Source of the DNA: CAYOVG01 sp964407285 | GTDB lineage: Bacteria > Desulfobacterota > Syntrophobacteria > Syntrophobacterales > Syntrophobacteraceae | Direction: 5' to 3' | Length of the DNA: 19,596 bases | NCBI GenBank assembly: GCA_964407285.1 | Contig: CAYOVG010000099.1 | Span: forward strand, 1 to 19,596 | In this document: positions 7,744 through 15,802 of the stretch, piece after piece | How the letters are laid out: each line of letters starts with the position of its first letter | Numbering within the stretch: position 1 is the first letter of the stretch | The notes under the pieces: generated by a model | Databases searched by the model: none | The model's input: only the letters and a program-made list of their open reading frames with translations | Told to the model about the DNA's origin: nothing | Translations under genes and position numbers: made by a program

Positions 7744-8295
7744 CTACTGGAGGTAGCGCTTCACGTCCCGCGGCGGCCTGTTGTCCCGGTAAACGATCTT
7801 GCCCTCTTTGTTTACCAGAACAAAGAGCGGTATGCCCGAGACGCTGTAGGACGAGCTGACCTTCCCTTCGTTATCGTATAGAACGGGAAAGGGAACCGGA
7901 TGGCCGCTCAAAAACCTCTTGACCCGCTCGACCGGGTCGCCCTGGCCGACGTTGACGCCGAATACTTCCAGGTTTTCGTTGCGGTTGCTGTTGTAAATTT
8001 CGATGATCGCCGGCTGCGCTTTCGTGCAGGAGGGGCACCACGTGGCCCAAAAGTACAGGAGCACGGGCTTCTTTCCCTTGAACTGGCTCAACTTTACCGT
8101 TTTGCCGTCCATGTCTTTCAGTTCGAAATCGGGAGCCTGCCCGGTCGTGGAGGCCAGTGCGTCGTTGATGATGCTCTCCGTCTTCCCGGCGCCGTATGGA
8201 CCGGCGACTATCAGGGCAATTCCCGCTACCAGGAATGCCGTTATAAGGCCCAATGCGACAGGCCGCAACTTCCCACGCGTTTTTCCCATCCTCAT
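7744..8295 (-). CDS. TlpA/ResA-like membrane-anchored thiol-disulfide oxidoreductase
   Basis: This is a thioredoxin-fold protein anchored in the inner membrane and facing the periplasm. It has a positively charged N terminus, one hydrophobic segment (about 12-32) that works as a signal anchor, then an AhpC/TSA-Redoxin-like fold (about 52-183). The active site is WCPSC with C87 and C90, and the cis-Pro loop is SGIP (P156). It probably reduces cytochrome c or other periplasmic thiols, using electrons delivered by the adjacent CcdA. ATG 8295 overlaps the ccdA stop as ATGA, indicating translational coupling. A GTG at 8301 is the alternative start: GGGAG lies 4 nt from it and 10 nt from the ATG. 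The specific substrate cannot be told from the sequence. Confidence 0.88.
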   Translation of the reverse strand: MRMGKTRGKLRPVALGLITAFLVAGIALIVAGPYGAGKTESIINDALASTTGQAPDFELKDMDGKTVKLSQFKGKKPVLLYFWATWCPSCTKAQPAIIEIYNSNRNENLEVFGVNVGQGDPVERVKRFLSGHPVPFPVLYDNEGKVSSSYSVSGIPLFVLVNKEGKIVYRDNRPPRDVKRYLQ

Positions 8296-8999
8296 AACCA
8301 CAGTTCTCCCGTTTTGATCAAGAAATATTCACTTACTATAATCATTATAAACCCGAATGCCCTCTGAACGAGGTTCATCCACATCCCGGAACGTGGGATG
8401 GACGTCAAGAGCCCGGTGAAAGTGCCCACCAGGATAACGAGGGTCCCCATTCCGTAGGCGAACACGAAAAGCATCGCCATTCCCCAGGCGACGCTCCCGC
8501 TCGTCGCCACGAGAGTCAGCAGCACCCCCAGGATGGGGGTGGTGCAGGAACCGACCACAAGGGCGGAGGCGCCTCCCATCAGCAGGCTGGAGACAACGTC
8601 ATGCCCCGAGATCCGGTGCGCTTGAACCCGGCTCAGGAAGGCGGGAGCGGGGAGACGAATGACATCGAGCATAACGAGGCCGAAGAAAAGGCATATATTG
8701 CCCACTATGAGGTACACCCAGTGGTTGGCGCTGAGCGTCCCGAAGAGCCTGCCCGTGAGCGATGCGAAAGCCCCGAGGCCGGAGTAGACCACGGCCAGCC
8801 CCAGAACGTAAATGGTGGAGAGACCGAATCCGCGCCACCGGCTTCCGCCCGATTTGCCCCCGATAAAGGCCACCGTGATCGGGATCATCGGATAGGAGCA
8901 GGGCGTAAAACCCGCCAGGACGCCTCCGATATAGGCCAAAGCCAGGCCGAGCAGGGGCCGGTCCCTGGCTATGCTTTCAAACTGATCCATCCACTCCAA
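8292..8999 (-). CDS. ccdA: CcdA/DsbD-type transmembrane thiol-electron transporter
   Basis: CcdA-family proteins carry reducing equivalents from cytoplasmic thioredoxin across the inner membrane to periplasmic thioredoxin-like partners. The 235-residue product has about six hydrophobic segments and the two redox cysteines in the expected places: C34 in GFTPCSYP and C152 in VVGSCTTPILG. The start is TTG 8999, because a strong AGGAGG-like site (GGGAGG) lies 7 nt upstream; the first ATG (8990) has poorer spacing. It overlaps the downstream TlpA-like gene by 4 bp, so the two almost certainly form a pair. It starts 37 bp after recO in the same direction. It is the short CcdA form and lacks the alpha and gamma domains of full-length DsbD. 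Confidence 0.9.
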   Translation of the reverse strand: MEWMDQFESIARDRPLLGLALAYIGGVLAGFTPCSYPMIPITVAFIGGKSGGSRWRGFGLSTIYVLGLAVVYSGLGAFASLTGRLFGTLSANHWVYLIVGNICLFFGLVMLDVIRLPAPAFLSRVQAHRISGHDVVSSLLMGGASALVVGSCTTPILGVLLTLVATSGSVAWGMAMLFVFAYGMGTLVILVGTFTGLLTSIPRSGMWMNLVQRAFGFIMIIVSEYFLIKTGELWL

Positions 9000-9036
9000 T
9001 GGTTGTCCTCCCCGCTCCGGTCGTCGATCCCCGCCT

Positions 9037-9789
9037 CTATGCCGACCGCACCTGCCGGAGCAATCTCATGCTCTTGAGGTCCTTGCGGATCTGGCCGCGC
9101 GCCCAGCCGGCGAGGGATTGCAGGAGCGGTTGCTTCCTGTCCCGCCGGATGTGGAGTCTCCACATCCTGTCGAGGGGAAAGCGCCTGGCGTCCCGGATCA
9201 GCATGAGCGTTCCCACGTCGAGAAGCAAATCCGGTTCGTTCGCCGAACCGTGCTCGCTGCACAGCAGGGTCCCTTCATCCACTTTCCACCACCAGCGGGT
9301 CCCGGGTTTCAAAGGCCGACGGCAGATCCTGCATTCGTCGAGGCCGGGCAGATAACCGGCGATATCCAGAAATTTTATGAGAAACAGGAGCACGACGTTC
9401 AATGCGTCCCTCTCCCCCGAGAGGCGGCTCATGGATTCCTTCAGAAGGCAGAACAGGTCTTCCTGGGTTTGGCCTTCGGGCATTAATTCCATTACCAGTT
9501 CGGCGATGAGGGCGGCATATCCCCAGCGTTCGATTTCCGTTCGCAGTTCGAGGTGCGGTTCCAGCAGCTTGCATGCCTCTATCCAGGCAAGCGAGCGGCC
9601 CTCCCGGTACGTAAGAGCCACCAGGCTGCACGGCTCGAATGCGTGCACGAACCGTTTCCGGCTTCGCCTGGCCCCCTTGGCGATGCCTTTGACCTTCCCC
9701 CCGTTCCTGGCGAAGAAGGTGATCAGCCGGTCGGATTCCCCATAATCCGATGTATTCAAGATTATAGCGTCTGTATCCAGTATTTTCAT
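9037..9789 (-). CDS. recO: DNA repair protein RecO
   Basis: RecO acts with RecR (and RecF) to load RecA on SSB-coated single-stranded DNA and to anneal strands. The 250-residue product has the typical N-terminal OB fold (ILDTDAIILNTSDYGESDRL, 3-22; basic KGARRSRKRF at 38-47) followed by a helical C-terminal domain. A zinc-type cluster C153-x2-C156 ... C177-x2-H180 is seen, as in RecO proteins that have the metal site lost in E. coli. The start is ATG 9789; it lies only 9 bp past the rodZ-like stop and 37 bp before ccdA, so it is co-transcribed with its neighbours. Confidence 0.93.
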   Translation of the reverse strand: MKILDTDAIILNTSDYGESDRLITFFARNGGKVKGIAKGARRSRKRFVHAFEPCSLVALTYREGRSLAWIEACKLLEPHLELRTEIERWGYAALIAELVMELMPEGQTQEDLFCLLKESMSRLSGERDALNVVLLFLIKFLDIAGYLPGLDECRICRRPLKPGTRWWWKVDEGTLLCSEHGSANEPDLLLDVGTLMLIRDARRFPLDRMWRLHIRRDRKQPLLQSLAGWARGQIRKDLKSMRLLRQVRSA

Positions 9790-9798
9790 ATCTTTCCG

Positions 9799-10836
9799 CT
9801 ATTGTGTCCGCGCCGTATTTGCATCTTGCGGAGGGGGCAGGGATACGTGCGCCACGCGTCCGCGTTTTGTCCTGGATTCCACGGGCCGGCCATCCCATTC
9901 GACTTTCAACTCGCCCGAACGCCCTATTATCAGGTAAGCGTTCTTCTCGGCGTCCCATTCCCGCTTTTCACCCGCCTTGAGCACCCCTCTGACGACGCTC
10001 TTTCCATCCACCCGGATGTCGACCCAGGTGTTCTTGTCGGCCGTAACGGCCAGCTTGTGCTGATTGGTCCGGGGAGGAGTCACGGCTGCGCTCCCTTCCG
10101 CCGCCGGACCGGCGGTTGCTCCGGTGATGGCGGCTCCGCCCGCGGCGGCTCCGTTCGTGGCTGTTCCGGTCGCGGTGGTTTCGCCCGCGGCGGTTCCGCC
10201 CGCGGCGGATTCGGGGGGAGCGGGTTTGACCTGTTCGGTTCCGGCCGGAGCACTCGTCGCCTCAGATGGAGACGGCGGAGTGGAATCGTGAGCCGAAGGG
10301 GCGGAGGGGTCCTGTACCGGTTGCCTCGAAGCCTCGGGCTGGGGCTCCTGCTTGGGGGCCGAATGCTCGCGCCTCATGAGTTCGGAGCTTAGTTCCTCAT
10401 GGGAGCTGTTGTCGGCGACCAGCGGTTGAGGTACGGAGTAAAGGTGCGCATTCCGTCTTGCGACGTACTGATCCAGCAGCCATCCCCCTAAAACGGCGGC
10501 CCCGGCAATGCAGACGAAAAACAGCAGCAAGCGTTTCTTCTTCCAGGAGGAATCCGGGTCTTCGGACGCGCTCACCGAACGGGGAGCCGCGCCTTCGCCG
10601 TAGGAGGCGATTTCCGGACCATAGCGCTCCATGATGGGTTCGGGATCGATTTCCAGCGCTTCGCAGTAATTCTTCAGGAAACTCCGTATCAGGAGAGGCG
10701 TGCGGATCTGTTCGTAATTGCCCTCTTCCAGAACCTGGAGCACCTTGAGACTCAGGCGTGTTCTGTTAGAAATCTCCTCCAGCGTAAGGTTGCGTTGGAG
10801 GCGTTCTTCCTCGAGATATTTTCCCAATTCCTTCAT
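9799..10836 (-). CDS. rodZ: RodZ-like helix-turn-helix membrane protein (HTH_25 / DUF4115)
   Basis: RodZ links MreB to the membrane and the cell-wall elongation machinery. Domains in order: a cytoplasmic Xre-like helix-turn-helix (1-75), a charged linker, one transmembrane helix preceded by KKKR (about 102-122), a long periplasmic Pro/Ala/Ser/Gly-rich linker (about 140-260) and a C-terminal DUF4115 beta domain (about 262-325). The linker contains a degenerate tandem repeat, listed separately. The start at ATG 10836 (MKELGKYLEEERL) gives 345 residues and begins exactly at the HTH domain; GATGAG about 10 nt upstream is a weak ribosome site. The frame is open to 11055, but that part overlaps surA and does not look like protein. 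The gene is 149 bp after surA and 9 bp before recO. An MreB-like gene ends at the right edge of the window. Confidence 0.85.
   Translation of the reverse strand: MKELGKYLEEERLQRNLTLEEISNRTRLSLKVLQVLEEGNYEQIRTPLLIRSFLKNYCEALEIDPEPIMERYGPEIASYGEGAAPRSVSASEDPDSSWKKKRLLLFFVCIAGAAVLGGWLLDQYVARRNAHLYSVPQPLVADNSSHEELSSELMRREHSAPKQEPQPEASRQPVQDPSAPSAHDSTPPSPSEATSAPAGTEQVKPAPPESAAGGTAAGETTATGTATNGAAAGGAAITGATAGPAAEGSAAVTPPRTNQHKLAVTADKNTWVDIRVDGKSVVRGVLKAGEKREWDAEKNAYLIIGRSGELKVEWDGRPVESRTKRGRVAHVSLPPPQDANTARTQ
10112..10216. repeat. seven degenerate 15-bp tandem units inside rodZ
   Basis: Seven 15-bp units of the type GCGGYGGYTCCGCCC follow one another without gaps (10112, 10127, 10142, 10157, 10172, 10187 and 10202 as starts). 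On the coding (minus) strand they give about seven five-residue repeats such as AAGGT, AAGET, AAGGA and AITGA in the periplasmic linker of the RodZ-like protein. Because the unit is a multiple of three, gain or loss of copies would keep the frame. Confidence 0.8.
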
Positions 10837-10985
10837 GGCGTATAGACTCATCCTGATGACGGTATGCGTATCGTCGCGCTTCGAGGCAAAAAAACTTGAT
10901 ACTCTTCCCGGACCATACCGGACCGCGTGCGTTGCAGGCCTGTGTTCCCAATCGGAAATCCGCGAATCGAAAGACCCGGTTTCCC

Positions 10986-12023
10986 CTATTGAGCCGCCTC
11001 GCCGGGTTTGAGGTTGATCTCGATAAAGGAACGGGACTGCAGGTCCCGAATCCATTCGTCGTACTTGCGGTTGACTTCTTCCTGCATCAGAGTCCTGCGG
11101 GCCTTTTCCCGAGCTTTCGGGTCGGCGACGTCCACACCGGCGCTCACGCTCGGGGTCGGGCTCTCCTTTTGAACTTCAAGGACTTTGAGGATGAAGTATC
11201 CGCCCGGAGTGGACACTACCTTGCTTATGCTTCCCGGCGGCAGGCCTCGGGTGGCCTCCTCCATGGGCGCCGCCAGTTCACTGACGGCGACGTTGCCGAT
11301 GTCGCCCCCGTTTTGAGCTTCCGGCCCCTTGGAGAATTCCCTGGCCAGCGCGGCGAAATCCGCTCCCGAGGCGGCGCGTTCCCGTATCTTCTCGGCCTGG
11401 TCCTCCACTTTAGCCCTGGCGTCTTTGCCGGCGCTCTCGGCGACCGGCAGGAAAATCAGTGCGAGACGCCTGCGCTGCTCCAGTCCGGACACGGCCCGGG
11501 GTCCGGACACGGCGCCGGACGACCCGCCCGTCTTCCGCAGATAGGCGGTGATCATGTCCTCGCTGATCATCGTTTTGGACTTGAAGGCCCGTTCTATGAG
11601 GCGCGACCGCTCCATTTCCTGCTTGATCTTCTCCCGCAACTGCGCGAGGCTCGTTCCCTGCTGGCTGAGGGCGTACTCGAACTGCATGTCGTTGACGCCG
11701 TTTTCGCGCTTGATGTCCTCGATAACCCGGTCTATGTCGCCCTTGTTCACCGTTATTTTGAGGTTCTTTATCTGCTGGTCGGTCAAGCGCTCGCGGATTA
11801 TCTGCTCCAGCACTTCCCGCTCCAGGCGGTCTTTTTGCATGGACCCGGCCATCTGGGGAGACACCTGTTCAACGGCCTTTATCCGTTCTTTCAGTTCACT
11901 GTAGAGTATAATATCCCCGTTTACTCTTGCCGCGATCCAGTCTACCGCTTCGGCGCCCGCCATTGCGGGCGACAGCGTCAGGAAAAGCAAGACAACCGCT
12001 TTCAATCCCTTGAAATGAAGCAT
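10986..12023 (-). CDS. surA: SurA-like periplasmic chaperone / parvulin peptidyl-prolyl isomerase
   Basis: The product probably assists folding of outer-membrane proteins in the periplasm. It begins with a cleavable signal peptide (LKAVVLLFLTLSPAMAGAEA, 7-26) and then a SurA N-terminal chaperone domain (about 27-160: VDWIAARVNGDIILYSELKE at 27-46, typical of the family). One parvulin domain follows (about 180-285: RRRLALIFLPVAES ... GGDIGNVAVSELAAPM ... PGGYFILKVLEV). E. coli SurA has two parvulin domains in 428 residues; this 345-residue form has one. ATG 12023 has GGGGGAA about 6 nt upstream. The gene starts 30 bp after mfd, an arrangement I associate with deltaproteobacteria. A PpiC-type name would also be acceptable. 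Confidence 0.87.
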   Translation of the reverse strand: MLHFKGLKAVVLLFLTLSPAMAGAEAVDWIAARVNGDIILYSELKERIKAVEQVSPQMAGSMQKDRLEREVLEQIIRERLTDQQIKNLKITVNKGDIDRVIEDIKRENGVNDMQFEYALSQQGTSLAQLREKIKQEMERSRLIERAFKSKTMISEDMITAYLRKTGGSSGAVSGPRAVSGLEQRRRLALIFLPVAESAGKDARAKVEDQAEKIRERAASGADFAALAREFSKGPEAQNGGDIGNVAVSELAAPMEEATRGLPPGSISKVVSTPGGYFILKVLEVQKESPTPSVSAGVDVADPKAREKARRTLMQEEVNRKYDEWIRDLQSRSFIEINLKPGEAAQ

Positions 12024-12053
12024 AAAATTCCCCCGCCCCGGTGTCTGTGTGAA

Positions 12054-15000
12054 TCACTCTATTAACCTGGAATCAGTACCATTTTCCCAAAGCTCTTGCA
12101 AGGTTCTTTTGAATTGCACCAACCTCCTGTGCATGGACTTGCCCCCGGCCTCCACGATCAGCTTCCGCTCGGCCTCCAGAAGGAAAACACGCCTGTTGTC
12201 CTTCGGCAAGGCAAAAAGCTCGTCCAACCGCACATCGGGAGCGATCTGGAGTGAAAACGTCTCTTCATCCATGTCCACCCGGATGATCCGGAAGCGTTTG
12301 AGCAAAATCCGTATCTTCGTAAGGAGCGTAAGCATTTTTGCGCTCTCCGGCAGGGGGCCGTAGCGGTCCCGCCACTCGCCGGACAGTTCGTCCACCTCGG
12401 AGTCATCGGATGCGGCCGAGAGCCGCTTGTAGGCCAGCAGCCTCTGGTCCGTATCGGAGATAAAGCTTTCGGGAAGGAACGCGGAGACCGGAATGTTGAT
12501 TTCGGGTTCCGCGGCCTCCTCCTTTACGGGTTCTCCCTTCATCTCCCGGACGGTGTTTTCCAGGAGTTCGAGGTAGAGTTCATACCCCACGGCCGCGATA
12601 TGGCCGGACTGGGCGGAACCGAGGATGGCTCCTCCGCCGCGGATCTGAAGGTCGTTCAGGGCGATCTTGAAGCCCGCGCCCAGTTCGCTGAAATCCATGA
12701 GCGCCCGCAGGCGTTTTTGAGCGTCACGGCTGATGAGGTCCTCGCCGGGGATCAGCAGATACGCATACGCCTGCTCGCTGGCGCGCCCGACCCGCCCGCG
12801 CAACTGGTAGATCTGGGCGAGTCCGAACCGGTCGGCGCGATTGATGATGATCGTATTCGCCGCCGGAATGTCGAGGCCGGATTCGATGATGGTGGTGCAC
12901 ACCAATACATCGACCTTGCGGTTGATGAAGTCGAGCATCACCTTTTCGAGTTCGCGCTCCTTCATCCGGCCGTGGGCGACGGCGGTGCGGGCCTGGGGCA
13001 CGAGTTCGCTCAACTGGGACGCCATCCTGTAGATGGTCTGGACGTGGTTGTGGACGAAGAATACCTGTCCTCCCCTGTGCAGTTCCCGGTTGATCGCCTC
13101 CCGGATGACGGCGTTGTCGTACGGGCAGACTTGGGTTTCGATGGCCCTGCGGTCCTGCGGAGGCGTTTCGATGGTGCTGAGGTCCCGGATGCCGGTGAGC
13201 GACATGTGCAGGGTCCGCGGGATGGGGGTGGCCGTCAGGGTGAGCACATCCACGGAAACCCGGAGCTGCTTGAGCCGCTCCTTGTCCTTGACGCCGAAAC
13301 GGTGTTCCTCGTCTATGATCAGGAGCCCGAGGTTGTGGAAGACCACGTCTTTCTGGATCAGGCGATGGGTCCCCACCACCATGTCGAGGGTCCCCTTCGC
13401 AAGAGCGTTCAGGACCTCCTTCTGCTGGGCCGGCATCTTCAGACGGCTTATCACGCCGATTCGAACGGGAAAGTTCTCGAAACGCTCCTTGAACGTCTGG
13501 TAGTGCTGCTCCGCGAGGACGGTGGTGGGCACCAGCATCGCCACCTGCTTTCCGTCCATCACGGCCTTGAACGCGGCGCGAAGGGCAACTTCCGTCTTCC
13601 CGTACCCGACGTCTCCGCAGATGAGGCGGTCCATGGGGCGGGCCGACGTCATGTCGTCCAGCACTTCCTGGATGGCGTGCAACTGGTCCGGGGTTTCCTC
13701 GAAGGAGAAGGTGGCTTCGAATTCCTGGAAGTAGCTGTCGGGGGGCGAGAACTGGAACCCTTCCCGGACGTGGCGTTGCGCGTACAATTCGAGAAGCTCC
13801 CCGGCGATAAGTTGGACGGATTCCTTTGCTTTCTTCTTGGCCGTCTCCCAGGATTTTCCGCCGAGTTTGTCCGCGTGCGGCGTCTGTCCCTCGATGCCCA
13901 GGTACTTCTGGACCTTCTGCAGCCGGTCCACCGGAACGTAGAGACGGTCCGCGTCCTGGTATTCCAGGAGCAGGAAGTCGCTCTCGACGCCGCCCACATC
14001 CAGGTGCACCAGACCCTTGTAAATCCCTATCCCATGGTCCACGTGCACGACGCAGTCGTCGATGTGCAGGTCCTGGAAGGAGTTGAGGAAGATCCCGGAA
14101 ACCGGTTTCTGCCCCCGCCTGCGAAGCCGTTTCTTGCCGAACACCTCGTCCTCGCACACCACGGCGAGGCGTTCCGACCGCCACACGAACCCCTTCTCCA
14201 GCGGCCCAACCAGTACTTTCACCGCCGGGGCGTCGAAGGACTCCCGGCCGAACGGCGCAGCGCTCGCCACGGCGTCGATCCCATAGCCACCGAGGAGTTC
14301 GGCGAGCCTCTTCGCCTGCTCCGGATACCCGCAGACCACGAAAGTGCGCATGTCCTCCTTGCGCCACTTCTGAAACTGTTCGGCGAGGGGCTCGAGGAGC
14401 CTTTCCCTGCCCGCGTGGGACTTCACCGCCAGGATGAGTTCGTCCAGGCCGCCCGCGCCGACGTCGAATCTCCTCGTGGAGGCCGTCCGTTCCGTGAGCG
14501 GGTTCACCCATATCTGCTGGAACCGCTCGCTTGCCCGGTACACATCTTCCGGGGAGCAGTACAGCTCGGACAGGGGGCGCCTCCACTCGTGTTGAGACGG
14601 ATTCGCATCGGGTTCGCTCCGGAGCGCCGGGTTTCTTTCGTCCAGCTCCTTTTCCACCGGAACGGCATCGGACCACAGGATGACCGCCTCCGGTCCCAGG
14701 TAGTCGAAGAGCGTCGCGGTGCTTTCGTAGAACACCGGCAGTACGGCCTCGAAGGCGGCGGGCTGGTACCCTTCCTGGAGCTTTTCCAGCCACACGTTGC
14801 CGGCGGTGGGGGACAGCAGTTCCTTGCGCACGTCTTCGTAGATGGCGTCCTGGGCCCTTTTGAGCGCCCGTGCGTCCAATATGATTTCGCTCGCCGGGAG
14901 AATGACGATGTCTTCCAGGGTCCCCATGGACTTCTGGCTGCTGGGGTGGAAGAGGCGTATCGATTCGATTTCGTCGCCGAAAAACTCGATCCGCGCGGGC

Positions 15001-15608
15001 CGGCGGTAGAGGGGGGCGTAGAAGTCCAGTACGCCTCCGCGCCTGCTGACGTCCCCGTATTCCTCGACGAGGGGGACCCCATAGTAACCGCGCTCGGTGA
15101 GTTGCCTGAAGAAGGCGTCGAGGTCCACTTCCTCGCCCACGACCTTGTAAGTGGAGTTGGCCGTAATCATTTCGGGCGGAGGGATGCGTTCGACCAGGGC
15201 CGGAGCGGACGTCACCAGCACGACGGGGTTGGGCGCCGTTTTCAGTGCGTACAGGGCTTCCATGCGGCGCGCGGTGTTCTCCATTTTGGCGAGCGACTGT
15301 GCCCTGTGTCCGGTACGGGAGGGGAACCGCCAGATGCGGCGGTCAAGGGGCGCATCGGCGCGTACCCTGTCATTGCCCCAGAAAAACGAGATGTCGTCGG
15401 CGTACTTTTCCGCTTCCCGGTCCGTGGCGGCGATTACCACCAGGGGCCTTCGGAGGGACCCCATGGCCCTGGCCACCAGGTACGACAGGGAGCTACGGCC
15501 CGCGCCCAGCAGTGAAAAAGATTCTCGCGAGTTCTTCAGGAAGGTGACGATATCGTCCGAAGAATCCTTCCATGAACCGATTTCCAATTTGTCTTCAGTG
15601 CTCTTCAT
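12054..15608 (-). CDS. mfd: transcription-repair coupling factor Mfd
   Basis: Mfd pushes stalled RNA polymerase off damaged DNA using ATP-driven translocation and recruits UvrA. The 1184-residue product is full length. The N-terminal UvrB-like module (about 30-330; SRRGGVLDFYAP near 185) is followed by the RNA-polymerase-interacting CarD-like domain (about 510-580, VVHVDHGIGIYKG). The helicase core has Walker A GDVGYGKTEVA (K671), DEEH at 766-769, TATPIPRTL, and a C-terminal helicase half with QLRGRVGRA. The TRCF domain closes the protein (about 1036-1140). ATG 15608 is used although the nearest ribosome site (AAGG) is about 14 nt away, so initiation may be weak. It is the first gene of the minus-strand series and diverges from selA. 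Confidence 0.97.
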   Translation of the reverse strand: MKSTEDKLEIGSWKDSSDDIVTFLKNSRESFSLLGAGRSSLSYLVARAMGSLRRPLVVIAATDREAEKYADDISFFWGNDRVRADAPLDRRIWRFPSRTGHRAQSLAKMENTARRMEALYALKTAPNPVVLVTSAPALVERIPPPEMITANSTYKVVGEEVDLDAFFRQLTERGYYGVPLVEEYGDVSRRGGVLDFYAPLYRRPARIEFFGDEIESIRLFHPSSQKSMGTLEDIVILPASEIILDARALKRAQDAIYEDVRKELLSPTAGNVWLEKLQEGYQPAAFEAVLPVFYESTATLFDYLGPEAVILWSDAVPVEKELDERNPALRSEPDANPSQHEWRRPLSELYCSPEDVYRASERFQQIWVNPLTERTASTRRFDVGAGGLDELILAVKSHAGRERLLEPLAEQFQKWRKEDMRTFVVCGYPEQAKRLAELLGGYGIDAVASAAPFGRESFDAPAVKVLVGPLEKGFVWRSERLAVVCEDEVFGKKRLRRRGQKPVSGIFLNSFQDLHIDDCVVHVDHGIGIYKGLVHLDVGGVESDFLLLEYQDADRLYVPVDRLQKVQKYLGIEGQTPHADKLGGKSWETAKKKAKESVQLIAGELLELYAQRHVREGFQFSPPDSYFQEFEATFSFEETPDQLHAIQEVLDDMTSARPMDRLICGDVGYGKTEVALRAAFKAVMDGKQVAMLVPTTVLAEQHYQTFKERFENFPVRIGVISRLKMPAQQKEVLNALAKGTLDMVVGTHRLIQKDVVFHNLGLLIIDEEHRFGVKDKERLKQLRVSVDVLTLTATPIPRTLHMSLTGIRDLSTIETPPQDRRAIETQVCPYDNAVIREAINRELHRGGQVFFVHNHVQTIYRMASQLSELVPQARTAVAHGRMKERELEKVMLDFINRKVDVLVCTTIIESGLDIPAANTIIINRADRFGLAQIYQLRGRVGRASEQAYAYLLIPGEDLISRDAQKRLRALMDFSELGAGFKIALNDLQIRGGGAILGSAQSGHIAAVGYELYLELLENTVREMKGEPVKEEAAEPEINIPVSAFLPESFISDTDQRLLAYKRLSAASDDSEVDELSGEWRDRYGPLPESAKMLTLLTKIRILLKRFRIIRVDMDEETFSLQIAPDVRLDELFALPKDNRRVFLLEAERKLIVEAGGKSMHRRLVQFKRTLQELWENGTDSRLIE

Positions 15609-15631
15609 TGTTCGATGAAATTACCTTTTCG

Positions 15632-15660
15632 TTGACTTCCCCGGCGTACTGCCTTCTAAT
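15632..15660 (+). promoter_or_regulatory. sigma70-type promoter for selA
   Basis: TTGACT (15632-15637) and TCTAAT (15655-15660) are separated by 17 bp; each hexamer differs from consensus at one position. Transcription would start near 15667, giving a leader of about 136 nt before the selA ATG. The promoter lies only 24 bp from the mfd start codon, within the transcribed leader of mfd. Confidence 0.5.
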
Positions 15661-15802
15661 ATTGGCGGAGCATTTACACGGGACCATCCGGAATCTGAAG
15701 TTTAACCAATATGACCGTGGAAAGGAAGTTCTTACTGGCGCGCAGCAGGTTGGGAAATCAGGTCGCCCGCGGATGGGCGTTAGGGAAATCTTGGGTGGAG
15801 CT

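Noticed and set aside
12600..15515. Plus-strand open frame of 971 codons
   Set aside because: It lies entirely opposite mfd, whose helicase motifs are unmistakable; the plus translation is an Asp/Val/His/Gln-rich shadow.
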